NCBI RefSeq assembly: GCF_029637485.1
Contig: NZ_CP069128.1
Coordinates: forward strand, 558,001 to 622,000
Length of the DNA: 64,000 nucleotides
DNA from: Sphingomonas sp. LHG3406-1
GTDB lineage: Bacteria > Pseudomonadota > Alphaproteobacteria > Sphingomonadales > Sphingomonadaceae
Direction: 5' to 3'
Under the pieces are notes generated by a model. That model was not told the origin of the DNA and did not search any database. It saw only the letters and a list, made by a program, of their open reading frames with translations. Each line of letters begins with the position of its first letter. The stretch's first letter is position 1. Made by a program: the position numbers and the translations under genes. Shown here one piece after another: positions 1 through 8,537 of the stretch.

Positions 1-354
1 CCAGGCGGGCGCCTGGAGCGAATGGGCGATTCCCCAGCCAAGGCTGCTGAGGAGGATTGCGGGAAGGAAGCCGAACAGGCGCTCCAGCAGCAGCAGGACG
101 CCGCCCATGATCAGGGTCTCGAGGACAGGCGCGAACACCACCAGCAGGAACAGGAGAAGGATCGGGTCGACCCTGGGAAATTGCGGCCCGCCGCCGGTCA
201 CCAGCTGACTCGCCGCGGCGGACAGCAGGATCGAGGGCAGGAAGGCCAGCGCCCAGGCGAGCAGCACGTAGCGCGCCGGCCGCTCCGGCCGGAACAGCTG
301 CTTCGGCAGGAAGGACAGCAGAGACGGCCGGGACGGAGCCGGCAATTGGTTCAT
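1..354 (-). CDS. CPBP-like intramembrane protein, C-terminal part cut off by window edge
   Basis: Partial: the start is present but the stop lies beyond position 1, leaving 118 codons. The protein has a basic N-terminus, then hydrophobic segments at about residues 28-50, 64-90 and 94-110. The segment FAPVLETLIMG (Glu79) and the later GWGIAHS (His111) resemble the metal/catalytic motifs of CPBP (CaaX-protease/bacteriocin-processing) membrane proteases, but the usual Glu-Glu pair is reduced to one Glu next to Thr. The gene starts only 3 bases after the stop of the upstream minus-strand gene, so the two are probably co-transcribed. Family assignment is from motif resemblance only; a plain membrane protein remains possible. 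Confidence 0.55.
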   Translation of the reverse strand, partial: MNQLPAPSRPSLLSFLPKQLFRPERPARYVLLAWALAFLPSILLSAAASQLVTGGGPQFPRVDPILLLFLLVVFAPVLETLIMGGVLLLLERLFGFLPAILLSSLGWGIAHSLQAPAW

Positions 355-357
355 GCC

Positions 358-804
358 TCAGCCCTGGCGGGGGTTTCTCGGTCCGCGAGGCCCGCCGCGC
401 GGAGGACCGTTCGGACGGTCGCCGCGAGGACCGCGCGGACCATCCGAACGGGGGCCACGCGGGCCGTCCGGACGTGGACCGCGGGGCGCGGAACGGTTGG
501 GACGGTCGGCGCCGCGCTGGACCAGCTCGCCGGGGCGCGGCGGGGTGCGCGCCGGAGCGGCGTCGCGGGGCGCTACCGAATAGCCTTCCTTGAGCAGGCC
601 GGCGAAGGCGGCGCGGGTGCTGGCGGCGATGGCGTCCTGAAGCTCCTTGGGCAGGTCGGCCATGGTCACGTTGCCATGGATGGCCTGAACCTGGCGAAGG
701 AGGTTGTTCGGCAGGTTGCCGCTCGCGCTCTTCAACGCCGCGATCGCATCGAGCACGGCGGAGAAGATCAGCGATTGCATGACGTCTTGGGCGGCGCGGG
801 GCAT
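358..804 (-). CDS. Hypothetical protein with long Arg/Gly/Pro-rich tail
   Basis: 148 residues in two halves. Residues 1-79 look like a compact helical domain (hydrophobic start, LPNNLLRQVQ, LPKELQDAI). Residues 80-148 are a low-complexity tail made almost only of Arg, Gly, Pro, Asp and Asn, with repeated RGPR, DGPRGPR and RGGPRGP units. Such basic RG tails are typical of disordered nucleic-acid-binding regions, so RNA or DNA contact is possible but inferred. It sits head to tail with the CPBP-like gene and is divergent from dapF. I recognise no family. The start at 804 has GGAG about 10 bases upstream; an internal ATG at 780 is also possible. Confidence 0.6.
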   Translation of the reverse strand: MPRAAQDVMQSLIFSAVLDAIAALKSASGNLPNNLLRQVQAIHGNVTMADLPKELQDAIAASTRAAFAGLLKEGYSVAPRDAAPARTPPRPGELVQRGADRPNRSAPRGPRPDGPRGPRSDGPRGPRGDRPNGPPRGGPRGPRNPRQG

Positions 805-861
805 TGCCGATCAACTCCGGAGAAGTGGACTAAGGTTCCACGCCCCCCTAAGTCCCCTGCG

Positions 862-1650
862 ATGCTTCGGCAATTCCACAAGATGCACGGGCTGGGGAAC
901 GACTTCGTCATCCTCGACGGCCGCGAGGCGCCGTTGGCGATGACGGCCGAGCTCGCGCGGCAGCTGGCCGACCGAAAGCTTGGCGTCGGCTGCGACCAGC
1001 TGATCCTGCTGGGACCAAGCGAGTCGGCGGACGTTGCGATGCGGATCTTCAATGCCGACGGAAGCGAGGTGCAGAGCTGCGGCAATGCCACGCGCTGCGT
1101 CGTCAAGCTGACCGGGGCGGAGACGATCGAGACGGCGGGCGGGCTCCTCCACGGAACCGTCGACGGCGAGGAGATCGAGGTCGTGCTGGTCGAGCCGCGG
1201 TTCCAGTGGGACGCAATCCCGCTCGCCTATGCGATGCCGACCGGTCCAATGCCCCTTGGCTGGGGGCCGCTCGAGCGGCCGTTCGCGGTGAATGTCGGCA
1301 ATCCCCATGTCGTCTTCTTCGTCGAGAGCCTCGCCGACATGGGGCTCGACACGCTGCCCGGGCAGATCGAGACCGATCCGGTCTTTCCCGAACGGGTCAA
1401 CGTCAACATGGCCCAAGTCGATGGCGGCCGCATTTCGCTGATCACCTGGGAGCGAGGAGTCGGCTATACGTCGGCATGCGGCACCGGCGCCTGCGCCACG
1501 GCGGTCGCGGCGATCCACACCGGCCGGGTGACGTCGCCGGTCGACGTCGGCATGGTCGGCGGAACGCTGACCATCTCCTGGTTCCCCGGCCAGCCCGTGC
1601 GCATGCGCGGCGCTGCCACCCATGTTTTTGAAGGCACGATCGACATCTAG
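862..1650 (+). CDS. dapF: Diaminopimelate epimerase
   Basis: 262 residues, usual length for DapF, which converts LL- to meso-diaminopimelate for lysine and peptidoglycan synthesis in the cytoplasm. Both catalytic cysteines are visible: Cys73 in SCGNATRC and Cys206 in SACGTGACA. The N-terminus (HKMHGLGNDFV) and GVGCDQ are family signatures. The frame is open far upstream (to 22), but the conserved domain starts at the ATG at 862 and the upstream stretch is antisense to the previous gene. The stop abuts the ftsY ATG directly, so the two are translationally coupled. The usual neighbour between them in many alphaproteobacteria (a MiaB-like methylthiotransferase gene) is absent here. Confidence 0.96.
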   Translation: MLRQFHKMHGLGNDFVILDGREAPLAMTAELARQLADRKLGVGCDQLILLGPSESADVAMRIFNADGSEVQSCGNATRCVVKLTGAETIETAGGLLHGTVDGEEIEVVLVEPRFQWDAIPLAYAMPTGPMPLGWGPLERPFAVNVGNPHVVFFVESLADMGLDTLPGQIETDPVFPERVNVNMAQVDGGRISLITWERGVGYTSACGTGACATAVAAIHTGRVTSPVDVGMVGGTLTISWFPGQPVRMRGAATHVFEGTIDI

Positions 1651-2565
1651 ATGAGCTGGCTCGACAAACTCACCGGCGGGTTCCGCAAGACCGCCGACCG
1701 CCTCGGCGACAACATCACGGGCCTCGGTTCGAAGGCGGCGCTCGACACGTCGACGCTGGACGACATCGAGGAAGCCCTGATCGCGTCGGACATCGGGCCG
1801 GAGGCGTCGAAGCGGATCCGCGACGCCATCGCCGCGCGCAGGTTCGAGCAACTGGACGAGCGGGGGCTGCGCACCATCCTCGCCGAGGAGATGGAGGCGA
1901 TCCTAGCCCCCGTAGCCAAGCCGCTCGACGTGTGGGGCTTTCCGCGGCCGCACGTCATCCTGGTCATCGGCGTCAACGGATCGGGCAAGACGACCACCAT
2001 CGGCAAGCTCGGCGCCTGGCTGCAGGAGCAGGATTATGGAGTCATGCTGGCGGCCGGCGACACCTTCCGCGCGGCGGCGATCGAGCAGCTTCGCATCTGG
2101 GGCGAGCGGATCGGTGCGCCCGTCATCACCGGCAAGGAAGGTGGTGATGCGGCAGGGATCGTGTTCGACGGCGTCAAGCAGGCCACCGCGACGGGCATCG
2201 ACTGCCTGATCGTCGACACCGCCGGGCGGCTGCAGAACAAGACGCATCTGATGGAGGAGCTGGCCAAGGTGCGCCGCGTGCTCGGACGGCTGAACCCGGA
2301 AGCGCCGCACGACGTGCTGCTCGTGCTCGACGCCACCACCGGGCAGAACGCGCTCAACCAGATCGAGGTGTTCCGCGACCTTGCGGGCGTCACCGGGCTG
2401 ATCATGACCAAGCTGGACGGTACCGCGCGTGGCGGCGTGCTGGTGGCGGCGGCGGAGAAGTACAAGCTTCCGATCCATGCCATCGGAGTCGGCGAGGGCG
2501 TCAACGACCTTCGCCCGTTCGACCCGCGCGCGGTCGCCCGCGCCATCGCGGGCCTCACGGCATGA
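1651..2565 (+). CDS. ftsY: Signal recognition particle receptor FtsY (NG domains only)
   Basis: 304 residues. FtsY is the membrane-associated SRP receptor GTPase that docks ribosome-nascent-chain-SRP complexes at SecYEG. The N domain occupies roughly residues 1-85 and the G domain the rest, with G1 (GVNGSGKTTT), DTFRAAA, DTAGR and TKLDGTARGG all intact. The long acidic A domain of enterobacterial FtsY is missing; only a short amphipathic start remains, as in many alphaproteobacteria. ATG follows the dapF stop without a gap and the last codons overlap yciB by 4 bases (ATGA). The RNA partner gene ffs is also in this window. Confidence 0.97.
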   Translation: MSWLDKLTGGFRKTADRLGDNITGLGSKAALDTSTLDDIEEALIASDIGPEASKRIRDAIAARRFEQLDERGLRTILAEEMEAILAPVAKPLDVWGFPRPHVILVIGVNGSGKTTTIGKLGAWLQEQDYGVMLAAGDTFRAAAIEQLRIWGERIGAPVITGKEGGDAAGIVFDGVKQATATGIDCLIVDTAGRLQNKTHLMEELAKVRRVLGRLNPEAPHDVLLVLDATTGQNALNQIEVFRDLAGVTGLIMTKLDGTARGGVLVAAAEKYKLPIHAIGVGEGVNDLRPFDPRAVARAIAGLTA

Positions 2566-3176
2566 GCGAGCGCAGCGAACCTCAAGGGTCGGCGCGGCTG
2601 CTGATCGACCTTGGACCCCTGCTGGTCTTCTTCGCGGTCAACTTCTTCGCGCCCGTGCCGCCGCTGACCAAGATCTTCGTCGCGACCGGCGCCTTCATGG
2701 CCGCGATGGTGACGGCGATGATCTATTCGGCCTTCCGCTTCCGCCACATCTCGCCCCTGCTCTGGTTCAGCGGGATCATGGTGGTGGTGCTGGGCGGCGT
2801 GACCCTGTGGCTGCACGACGAGACCTTCATCAAGCTCAAGCCCACCATCTATTATGTCTTCGTCGCCGCACTGCTCGGCTTCGGACTGTGGAAGGACAGG
2901 CCGCTACTTAGGACGGTGCTGGGGAGCGCCTATCCGGGGCTGAGCGACCTCGGCTGGCGCAAGCTCACCCGCAACTGGGCGCTCTTCTTTCTGTTCATGG
3001 CAGCGCTGAACGAGGCGGTGTGGCGCTCGACCAGCACGGACTTCTGGGTCAGCTTCAAGCTGTGGGGCGCGATCCCCCTCACCTTCCTGTTCGCCGCGGC
3101 CAATCTGCCGATGCTGATGCGCCATGGCCTTGCGACCGAGGAGAAGAAACCGGTGGAAGCGGGACCTGTCGAATGA
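2562..3176 (+). CDS. yciB: YciB/IspZ-type inner membrane protein (septation-associated)
   Basis: 204 residues with about five or six membrane segments. The family is recognisable from [15 protein letters not shown] near the start and from [18 protein letters not shown] and [17 protein letters not shown] in the C-terminal half. YciB proteins act in the inner membrane and are linked to cell-envelope synthesis and septation, with no established enzymatic activity. The gene overlaps ftsY by 4 bases and its own stop overlaps the ATG of the ABC ATPase, so dapF-ftsY-yciB-ABC reads as one operon. Confidence 0.92.
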   Translation: MSERSEPQGSARLLIDLGPLLVFFAVNFFAPVPPLTKIFVATGAFMAAMVTAMIYSAFRFRHISPLLWFSGIMVVVLGGVTLWLHDETFIKLKPTIYYVFVAALLGFGLWKDRPLLRTVLGSAYPGLSDLGWRKLTRNWALFFLFMAALNEAVWRSTSTDFWVSFKLWGAIPLTFLFAAANLPMLMRHGLATEEKKPVEAGPVE

Positions 3177-4177
3177 ACACACCAGCCCTTTCCATCCGGG
3201 CTCTGCGCAAGGCCTATGCCAGCGGCACCGAGGCGCTGAAGAGCGTCGATCTGGACATCCAGGCCGGCGAGATCTTCGCTTTGCTGGGTCCGAACGGCGC
3301 GGGCAAGACGACGCTCATCTCGATTGTCTGCGGGCTGGTCACTGCGACCAGCGGCGACGTGCTGGTCGACGGCCGCCACTGGCGGCGGGACTATAAGGCG
3401 GCGCGAACCCGCATCGGCCTGGTGCCGCAGGAAATGAACATCGACGTGTTCGAGCCCGTCTGGAACACGGTCGCCTTCAGCCGCGAACTGTTCGGCCTCA
3501 AGCGCGACGACGCGAAGATCGAGAAGATCCTTCGTGACCTGGCGCTGTGGGACAAGCGCAAGGACATCCTCAAGGAATTGTCGGGCGGCATGAAGCGGCG
3601 GGTGATGATCGCCAAGGCGCTGGCGCACGATCCCACCATCCTGTTCCTCGACGAGCCGACCGCCGGCGTCGATGTCGAGCTGCGAAAAGAGATGTGGGCG
3701 CTTGTTCGGCAGCTGCGCGAGGCCGGCACGACCATCATCCTCACCACCCACTATATCGAGGAAGCCGAGGAGATGGCCGACCGGGTCGGCGTCATCGCGC
3801 GCGGCGAGCTGATCCTGGTCGAGGAGAAGGCCGCGCTGATGAAGAAGCTGGGGCGCAAGATGCTCCATCTGTCGTTGGCCGAGCCGCTCGGCGCCGTGCC
3901 GCCGCGCCTGGCCGACTGGGCTCCGGCTCTGTCGGACGATGGGCTGACGCTCACCTACGAGTTCGACCGGCATGCGGACCGGACGGGCATTCCCTCGCTG
4001 CTGGCGGCAATGCGCGAGGAGGGAATCGCGTTCAAGGACCTCGACACCAAGGAGTCGAGCCTGGAGGACATCTTCGTCGGGCTGGTCCATGGGGGTGGAC
4101 AGAAGCCTGCGTCAGCCCCGAGCGCCGTCGAGGGGCGTGCCTCGACTTCGCCCGGCACGAACGGAGAAGAGGCATGA
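3173..4177 (+). CDS. ABC transporter ATP-binding protein (YadG-like)
   Basis: 334 residues. Walker A is GPNGAGKTT (about residues 39-47), signature LSGGMKRR, Walker [13 protein letters not shown] and the H-loop [14 protein letters not shown]; all are intact. The ATPase powers export together with the permease encoded immediately downstream (ATGA overlap). The pairing resembles the YadG/YadH and multidrug/polysaccharide-export type; substrate unknown. The last ~25 residues (after FVGLVHGG) are an Ala/Ser/Gly-rich tail absent from typical homologues, encoded by a palindromic repeat at about 4113-4163. The ATG at 3173 overlaps the yciB stop and fits the family start; the frame is open further upstream. 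Confidence 0.93.
   Translation: MNTPALSIRALRKAYASGTEALKSVDLDIQAGEIFALLGPNGAGKTTLISIVCGLVTATSGDVLVDGRHWRRDYKAARTRIGLVPQEMNIDVFEPVWNTVAFSRELFGLKRDDAKIEKILRDLALWDKRKDILKELSGGMKRRVMIAKALAHDPTILFLDEPTAGVDVELRKEMWALVRQLREAGTTIILTTHYIEEAEEMADRVGVIARGELILVEEKAALMKKLGRKMLHLSLAEPLGAVPPRLADWAPALSDDGLTLTYEFDRHADRTGIPSLLAAMREEGIAFKDLDTKESSLEDIFVGLVHGGGQKPASAPSAVEGRASTSPGTNGEEA
4113..4163. repeat. REP-like palindrome inside the ABC ATPase reading frame
   Basis: The arms GTCGAGG and CCTCGAC flank the 6-base loop GGCGTG, and outer GC-rich bases extend the dyad. The sequence resembles the dispersed palindromic repeats of sphingomonads (those containing CGACAAGCTCAGC). It is translated as the tail of the ATPase without breaking the frame. 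Confidence 0.5.
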
Positions 4178-4935
4178 ACGTCCGCGGCATCCTCGCCATC
4201 TACAAGTTCGAGATGCACCGCTTCCGCCGCACCCTGTGGACCGGGCTGGCGGTGCCGGTGATCACGACCTGCCTTTATTTCATCGTGTTCGGTGCGGCGA
4301 TCGGGAGCCGGATGACGGAGGTCGGCGGTGTTCCCTACGGCGCGTTCATCGTGCCCGGGCTGATGATGCTGTCGCTGTTCACCGAGAGCATCTTCAACGC
4401 GAGCTTCGGCATCCACATGCCGCGCTTCACCGGGACCATCTACGAAATCCTGTCGGCGCCCCTGTCTCCGGTCGAGACGGTGATCGGCTATGTCGGCGCG
4501 GCGGCCAGCAAGGCGACCATCGTCGCGCTGGTGATCTTTGCCACGGCGCACCTGTTCGTGCCGGTTGAGGTCGCCCATCCGGTGCTGGCGCTGGCCTTCC
4601 TGATCCTCGTCGCCGTGACCTTCTGCCTGTTCGGCTTCATCATCGGCATCTGGGCCAAGGGGTTCGAACAGCTTCAGGTGATCCCGCTGCTGGTGGTGAC
4701 CCCGCTGACCTTCCTCGGCGGCGCCTTTTATTCGATCGACATGCTGGCCGAGCCGTGGCGGACGATCACCCTGTTCAATCCGGTGGTCTACCTGATCAAC
4801 GGCTTCCGCTGGACCTTCTTCGGGGCGGCGGACGTGAGCTTCGGCGTGGCGCTTGGGGCGACGCTGGCATTCGGCGCGGCGTGCCTGGCGGGGATCTGGT
4901 GGATATTCCGGACGGGGTATCGGCTGAAGGCGTAA
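4174..4935 (+). CDS. ABC transporter permease (ABC-2 type, YadH-like)
   Basis: 253 residues with six predicted membrane helices, of the ABC-2 exporter type. Features include an N-terminal amphipathic stretch ([20 protein letters not shown]), [20 protein letters not shown], the family segment [18 protein letters not shown] and [13 protein letters not shown] near the end. It forms the membrane part of the exporter whose ATPase is encoded just upstream with a 4-base overlap. The ATG at 4174 is chosen because of that overlap and because the conserved domain starts there. The substrate cannot be read from sequence. Confidence 0.93.
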   Translation: MNVRGILAIYKFEMHRFRRTLWTGLAVPVITTCLYFIVFGAAIGSRMTEVGGVPYGAFIVPGLMMLSLFTESIFNASFGIHMPRFTGTIYEILSAPLSPVETVIGYVGAAASKATIVALVIFATAHLFVPVEVAHPVLALAFLILVAVTFCLFGFIIGIWAKGFEQLQVIPLLVVTPLTFLGGAFYSIDMLAEPWRTITLFNPVVYLINGFRWTFFGAADVSFGVALGATLAFGAACLAGIWWIFRTGYRLKA

Positions 4936-4961
4936 GGGCCCCGGCTTTCGCCGAGGCCCTT
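4934..4961. terminator. Convergent stem-loop between ABC permease and sodB
   Basis: A 12-bp stem with a single C/A mismatch (4934-4945 with 4950-4961) around the loop TTTC. It starts within the permease stop codon and lies 17 bases before the sodB stop on the other strand. No strong T-tract follows, so termination efficiency is uncertain. Confidence 0.55.
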
Positions 4962-4977
4962 CGAGAAGAGAGCAGCT

Positions 4978-5586
4978 TTACTTGGCCGAGGCGAGCCGCT
5001 CGCTGGCCTTGTCCCAGTTCACCACGTCCCACCACGCCTTGAGGTAGTCGGCGCGGCGGTTGTTGTAGGTGAGGTAGTAGGCGTGCTCCCACACGTCGTT
5101 GCCGATGATCGGCGTGCCCTTGACCTCGGCGACGTCCATCAGCGGATTGTCCTGATTGGGGGTCGAAGTGACGGCGAGGCCCTGCCCCGGTACCGCGACC
5201 AGCCAGACCCAGCCCGAGCCGAACTGGCCGGCGCCGGCGGCGTTGAACTTCTCCTTGAGCGCATCGAGGCCGCCGAAGGCGCTGTCGATCGCCTGGGCGA
5301 GCTCACCCGAGGGTGCACCGCCGCCCGGCTTCATCGTTTCCCAGAAGAAATTGTGGTTCCAGTGGCCGCCGCCATTGTTGCGGACGACCTTGGGCGCGGC
5401 GCCCGCCGAGGCGACCAGCTCCTCGAGGCTCTTGCCCTGCAGGCTCGGATCGCCGTCGACCGCCTTGTTGAGGTTGTCGACATAAGTCTGATGATGCTTG
5501 TCGTGATGGAGCTTCATCGTCGTCGCGTCGATGGTCGGCTCGAGCGCGGCATAGTCATAGGGCAAGGGGGCGACGGTGAAGGCCAT
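4978..5586 (-). CDS. sodB: Superoxide dismutase (Fe/Mn type)
   Basis: 202 residues, normal length. The enzyme dismutates superoxide to oxygen and hydrogen peroxide in the cytoplasm. Metal ligands align with the family as His27 (in LHHDKHH), His78 (WNHNFFW), Asp164 and His168 (DVWEHAYY). The segment FGSGWVWL is conserved. Active-site surroundings such as [11 protein letters not shown] look more like the iron type, but Fe versus Mn cannot be settled from sequence. Monocistronic: convergent with the ABC operon and separated by 68 bases from the upstream TPR gene. Confidence 0.96.
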   Translation of the reverse strand: MAFTVAPLPYDYAALEPTIDATTMKLHHDKHHQTYVDNLNKAVDGDPSLQGKSLEELVASAGAAPKVVRNNGGGHWNHNFFWETMKPGGGAPSGELAQAIDSAFGGLDALKEKFNAAGAGQFGSGWVWLVAVPGQGLAVTSTPNQDNPLMDVAEVKGTPIIGNDVWEHAYYLTYNNRRADYLKAWWDVVNWDKASERLASAK

Positions 5587-5654
5587 GTTCTACTCTCCCG
5601 GGGGTGACTTCGACGGGCTAAGTGGTCACCCGGTGGAGGTGTGTCAACGTGGGT

Positions 5655-6200
5655 TCAGCGAAGCCGGTAGCGGGCCAGCTCACGCTTCGGCTCGGACCAG
5701 CGCGGGGCGAGCCGGGCCGCCTCGCTAAGGTCGGCATAGGCGGCCCTCACCTGGCCGAGATCCTCGTTGGCAACCCCCCGAACGAAATGGGCGACGGCGG
5801 GCTTGCGGGTGCCGAGGCCGAGCGCCTTGGTGGCGAGAAGCCGGGCGTTGGCCGGATCGCTCTGTTCATAGGCGACGACCGCCTGGTTCACGTAGATTTC
5901 GGCCTGGGCTGGGTCGATCCGCTCGGCTTGCGCGAAGTCGGCCGCGGCACGGTCCCAACGCTGGCTCAGCATATGCAGGATGCCGCGGTTCACGAAGGTG
6001 CCGGCGCGGTCCTGCGGACTGAGCGTCTCGGTAGCCAGCGCGATGTTGCAGGCCGTCCAGGCGTCGGCATCGGGCCTGCGGGTTTCCGCCGCGCGCCAGC
6101 AGGTGGTGGCATGGCTGCCGCCGACGGTGATGACCGAAGCTCCGGCGGGCGCGGCCGCAAGCAAGGCGGCGCCAAGCGGGACGAGGATGCAAGCACGCAT
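5655..6200 (-). CDS. Secreted TPR-repeat protein
   Basis: 181 residues from the ATG at 6200, which has an AAAGGAG ribosome site just upstream; the longer frame to 6245 lacks one. Residues 1-21 are a signal peptide ending in Ala-Ala-Pro-Ala-Gly-Ala-Ser. The mature part contains three tetratricopeptide-like helical pairs (RAGTFVNRGILHMLSQRWDR; AEIYVNQAVVAYEQSD; VAHFVRGVANEDLGQVRAAY). A pair of cysteines (in TTCWRAAE and WTACNIAL) could form a disulfide. Probably a periplasmic protein-interaction module; no enzymatic function visible. Confidence 0.75.
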   Translation of the reverse strand: MRACILVPLGAALLAAAPAGASVITVGGSHATTCWRAAETRRPDADAWTACNIALATETLSPQDRAGTFVNRGILHMLSQRWDRAAADFAQAERIDPAQAEIYVNQAVVAYEQSDPANARLLATKALGLGTRKPAVAHFVRGVANEDLGQVRAAYADLSEAARLAPRWSEPKRELARYRLR

Positions 6201-6288
6201 GATACTGCTCCTTTCTGCTCTGTGCGGACCCGTTCTCCTTACCACGGGGACGCGACCCGATTCAGCACCTTTCGACGAAAGGCGGAGA

Positions 6289-7374
6289 TCAGGCCGGTTC
6301 GCTGTCCAGCAGCTTGTGGCGCTTCAGCGCGTGGCGGAGCTGGTCGTAGCTGAGGGACAAGGCGGCGGCGGTCGCGCGCTGGTTGAAGCGGTTGGCTTTC
6401 AGCGCCTGTTCGAGGATGGCGCGCTCATAGGCGTGGACGGCGGCGCGGAAGTCGTTGGTGGAAGCTAGGTCGGGTGCGTGCGGATGAGGCGCTGCGGCAG
6501 GCTGACCGACAGGCATGTCGCGCCCGCTGTCCTCGGCGCCACCGACCGACTGTGTCTCGCCAGCCGGCGGATCAGCGCGAGAGGCCGAGTTTCCAAGCGA
6601 CCAGGGCGAGGCGAAGGGATCGAACTGGATGGCGGCGACCGGCGCTTCGGGATCGTCCCAGCGGTAGACCGCCCGTTCGACCACGTTACGCAATTCGCGG
6701 ACATTGCCGGGCCAGGCGTAACTCTCCAGCGCGGCCGTGGCTTCTCGCGAGAAGCCTGGCCAGCCACCCCACTCCAGCTCGGCCGCCATGCGGCGCCCGA
6801 AATGCTCGGCCAGCAGGGGAATGTCGCCCTGGCGGAGGCGCAGCGGCGGCAGGGTGACGACTTCGAACGACAGGCGGTCGAGCAGGTCGGCGCGGAACTT
6901 GCCCTCGTCGGTCAGGCGGGGCAGATGTTCGTTGGTGGCCGCGACGATCCGCACATCGACCTTGACCGGGCGGCTGGCGCCGATGCGCGTGATTTCCCCA
7001 TATTCGACCGCGCGAAGAAGGCGGTCCTGCGCCGGGCTCGACAGGGTCGCGAGTTCGTCGAGAAAGAGGGTTCCGCCGTCGGCTTCCTCGAAGCGGCCCT
7101 TGCGGGTCTTGGCGGCACCGGTGAAGGCGCCGGCCTCATGGCCGAACAGCTCCGCCTCGATCAAATTCTCGGGCAAGGCCGCGCAGTTCATCGTCACCAG
7201 CGGTCCCGCCCAACGGGAGCTGAGGTGGTGCAGGCGCTCGGCGATCAGTTCCTTGCCGGTGCCCCGCTCCCCGATCACGAGGACCGGGCGGTTCAACGGC
7301 GCGGCACGGCTCGCCCGCTCGACGGCGTCGAGGAACGGCAAGCTCTGGCCAATGAAATTCTGGGTGCGCGCCAC
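6289..7374 (-). CDS. pspF: Sigma54-dependent activator of the phage-shock operon
   Basis: 361 residues from the GTG at 7374. It has an AAA+ domain without a regulatory receiver domain, starting at NFIGQSLPFLDAV, with Walker A GERGTGKE, the sigma54-contact loop GAFTGA, Walker B GTLFLDE and the R-finger region. A hydrophilic linker rich in Pro/Gly/Ser/Asp (about residues 270-315), longer than in enterobacterial PspF, leads to a C-terminal Fis-type helix-turn-helix (RATAAALSLSYDQLRHALKRH). It is divergent from pspA with a sigma54 promoter between them, as in the classical PspF arrangement, in which PspA inhibits the activator. The frame is open to 7518, but that part lies over the promoter. Confidence 0.93.
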   Translation of the reverse strand: MARTQNFIGQSLPFLDAVERASRAAPLNRPVLVIGERGTGKELIAERLHHLSSRWAGPLVTMNCAALPENLIEAELFGHEAGAFTGAAKTRKGRFEEADGGTLFLDELATLSSPAQDRLLRAVEYGEITRIGASRPVKVDVRIVAATNEHLPRLTDEGKFRADLLDRLSFEVVTLPPLRLRQGDIPLLAEHFGRRMAAELEWGGWPGFSREATAALESYAWPGNVRELRNVVERAVYRWDDPEAPVAAIQFDPFASPWSLGNSASRADPPAGETQSVGGAEDSGRDMPVGQPAAAPHPHAPDLASTNDFRAAVHAYERAILEQALKANRFNQRATAAALSLSYDQLRHALKRHKLLDSEPA

Positions 7375-7476
7375 GGCCCAGAGTTGGTGTGATTTTCCAA
7401 GCCTTGGCAAGTTTTTTCCGACCAACGGACAGGCGGCAAGACCGCTTTTCCGGCATTTACCGGCTTTTTGTGCACA

Positions 7477-7492
7477 TGGCACGGACCGTGCA
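7477..7492 (+). promoter_or_regulatory. Sigma54 (-24/-12) promoter of the psp operon
   Basis: TGGCAC, five bases (GGACC), then GTGCA. The invariant GG and GC have the correct spacing and only one consensus base (first T of TTGC) differs. It lies 47 bases before the pspA ATG and downstream of divergent pspF, exactly where a PspF-activated promoter is expected. Upstream sequence between 7395 and 7470 (short dyads such as CTTGGCAAG, and repeated CCGGC) could hold activator-binding sites. Confidence 0.8.
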
Positions 7493-7538
7493 TAGTTGGG
7501 GCATAGACAGGGCCCCACTTTCGTGAGGTACGAATAGA

Positions 7539-8210
7539 ATGAGCATCTTTTCCCGCACCCGGGACATCATGGCCGCCAATTTCACCGAGCTCCTCGACCG
7601 GGCGGAGGATCCGTCGCGGATGATCCGCATGATCATCCTCGAGATGGAGGAAACGCTGGTCGAGGTCCGCGCGTCGGCCGCCCGGTCGATCGCAGACGCC
7701 AAGGAAATGCGCCGGGCAATGGTCCGTCTCGAGGGGCTGATGGACAGCTGGACCGAGAAGGCCGAGCTGGCGCTGAGCAAGGGCCGCGAGGATCTTGCCA
7801 AGCAGGCCTTGATCGAGCGCCAGAAGGCGGCCGACATGGCCAAGGGCCTGGAAGAGGAGGTGGCGGTGATCGACACCACGCTCAAGGCCTATGAAGCGGA
7901 CATCGCCAAGCTGCAGGGCAAGCTTCGCGAGGCCCGTGCCCGCCAGAATGCCATCTCGACTCGCATCGAGAGCGCGGTCACCCGTGCCAAGGCCCGCGAG
8001 CTGCTGAACGGCAGTCGCACCGAGGACGCCTTCAGCCGGTTCGAGCTGCTCGAGCGCCGCGCCGACTTCGCCGAAGGCCGGGCCGAGGCGCTTGGCATGA
8101 CCGGGCCGAAGAGCCTGGAGGAAGAGATTGCCGACCTTCGCGCCGAGGAGCAGGTCGACAAGGAACTGGAAGCGCTCAAGGCGCGGCTCGCGAACAAAGG
8201 GGACGCCTAA
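7539..8210 (+). CDS. pspA: Phage shock protein A (membrane-stress effector)
   Basis: 223 residues, the family length. PspA/IM30 proteins are long coiled coils of the ESCRT-III superfamily that bind damaged inner membrane and, when free, inhibit PspF. The start MSIFSRTRDIMAANFTELLD forms the amphipathic membrane-binding helix and is followed by DPSRMIRMIILEME, a conserved family signature. The remainder is almost continuous charged coiled coil (QALIERQKA, TRIESAVTRAKARELL, RFELLERRADFAEGRAEAL). First gene of the operon behind the sigma54 promoter; pspB begins at the next base. Confidence 0.96.
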   Translation: MSIFSRTRDIMAANFTELLDRAEDPSRMIRMIILEMEETLVEVRASAARSIADAKEMRRAMVRLEGLMDSWTEKAELALSKGREDLAKQALIERQKAADMAKGLEEEVAVIDTTLKAYEADIAKLQGKLREARARQNAISTRIESAVTRAKARELLNGSRTEDAFSRFELLERRADFAEGRAEALGMTGPKSLEEEIADLRAEEQVDKELEALKARLANKGDA

Positions 8211-8537
8211 GTGGAAGACGTATTCGTACCAGGCTTTGTCATCCTGGTCCTGTTCATCGGCCTGCCGTGGCTGATCATGCACTATGTGACGCGCTGGAAG
8301 ACGGCGGCGACGCTGACGGGCTCGGACGAGCAGTTGCTCGAGGAGCTGCACGACCTCGCCCGCCGGCTCGATGACCGCATGTGCTCGATCGAGCGCATCA
8401 TGACCGCCGAGAACCCCAACTGGCGCCAGCAGTGCGCGCCGGAGCAGCCGACGCTGCCGAACCGCGGCCTCGACATGGACGTCGATGCCGAGCTGGCGCG
8501 CCTCAACGAACGCAGCCGCATCCGGGAGGTCCGCTGA
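8211..8537 (+). CDS. pspB: Phage shock protein B
   Basis: 108 residues, GTG start immediately after the pspA stop. One N-terminal membrane helix (VPGFVILVLFIGLPWLIMHYV) is followed by a cytoplasmic coiled coil with LDDRMCSIERIMTAENPNWRQQ, the PspB signature. PspB works with PspC in the inner membrane to relieve PspA inhibition of PspF. It is longer than enterobacterial PspB (about 75 residues) because of an extra Pro/Asp/Arg-rich tail after NWRQQ. Its stop overlaps the pspC ATG. Confidence 0.92.
   Translation: MEDVFVPGFVILVLFIGLPWLIMHYVTRWKTAATLTGSDEQLLEELHDLARRLDDRMCSIERIMTAENPNWRQQCAPEQPTLPNRGLDMDVDAELARLNERSRIREVR

Noticed and set aside
400..530. Short direct repeats suggesting a CRISPR or satellite array
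   Set aside because: They encode the RG/Pro-rich protein tail, units differ in length and there are no unique spacers.
22..861. In-frame extension upstream of dapF giving a 542-residue protein
   Set aside because: The conserved DapF fold begins at 862; the rest is antisense to the two minus-strand genes and low-complexity.
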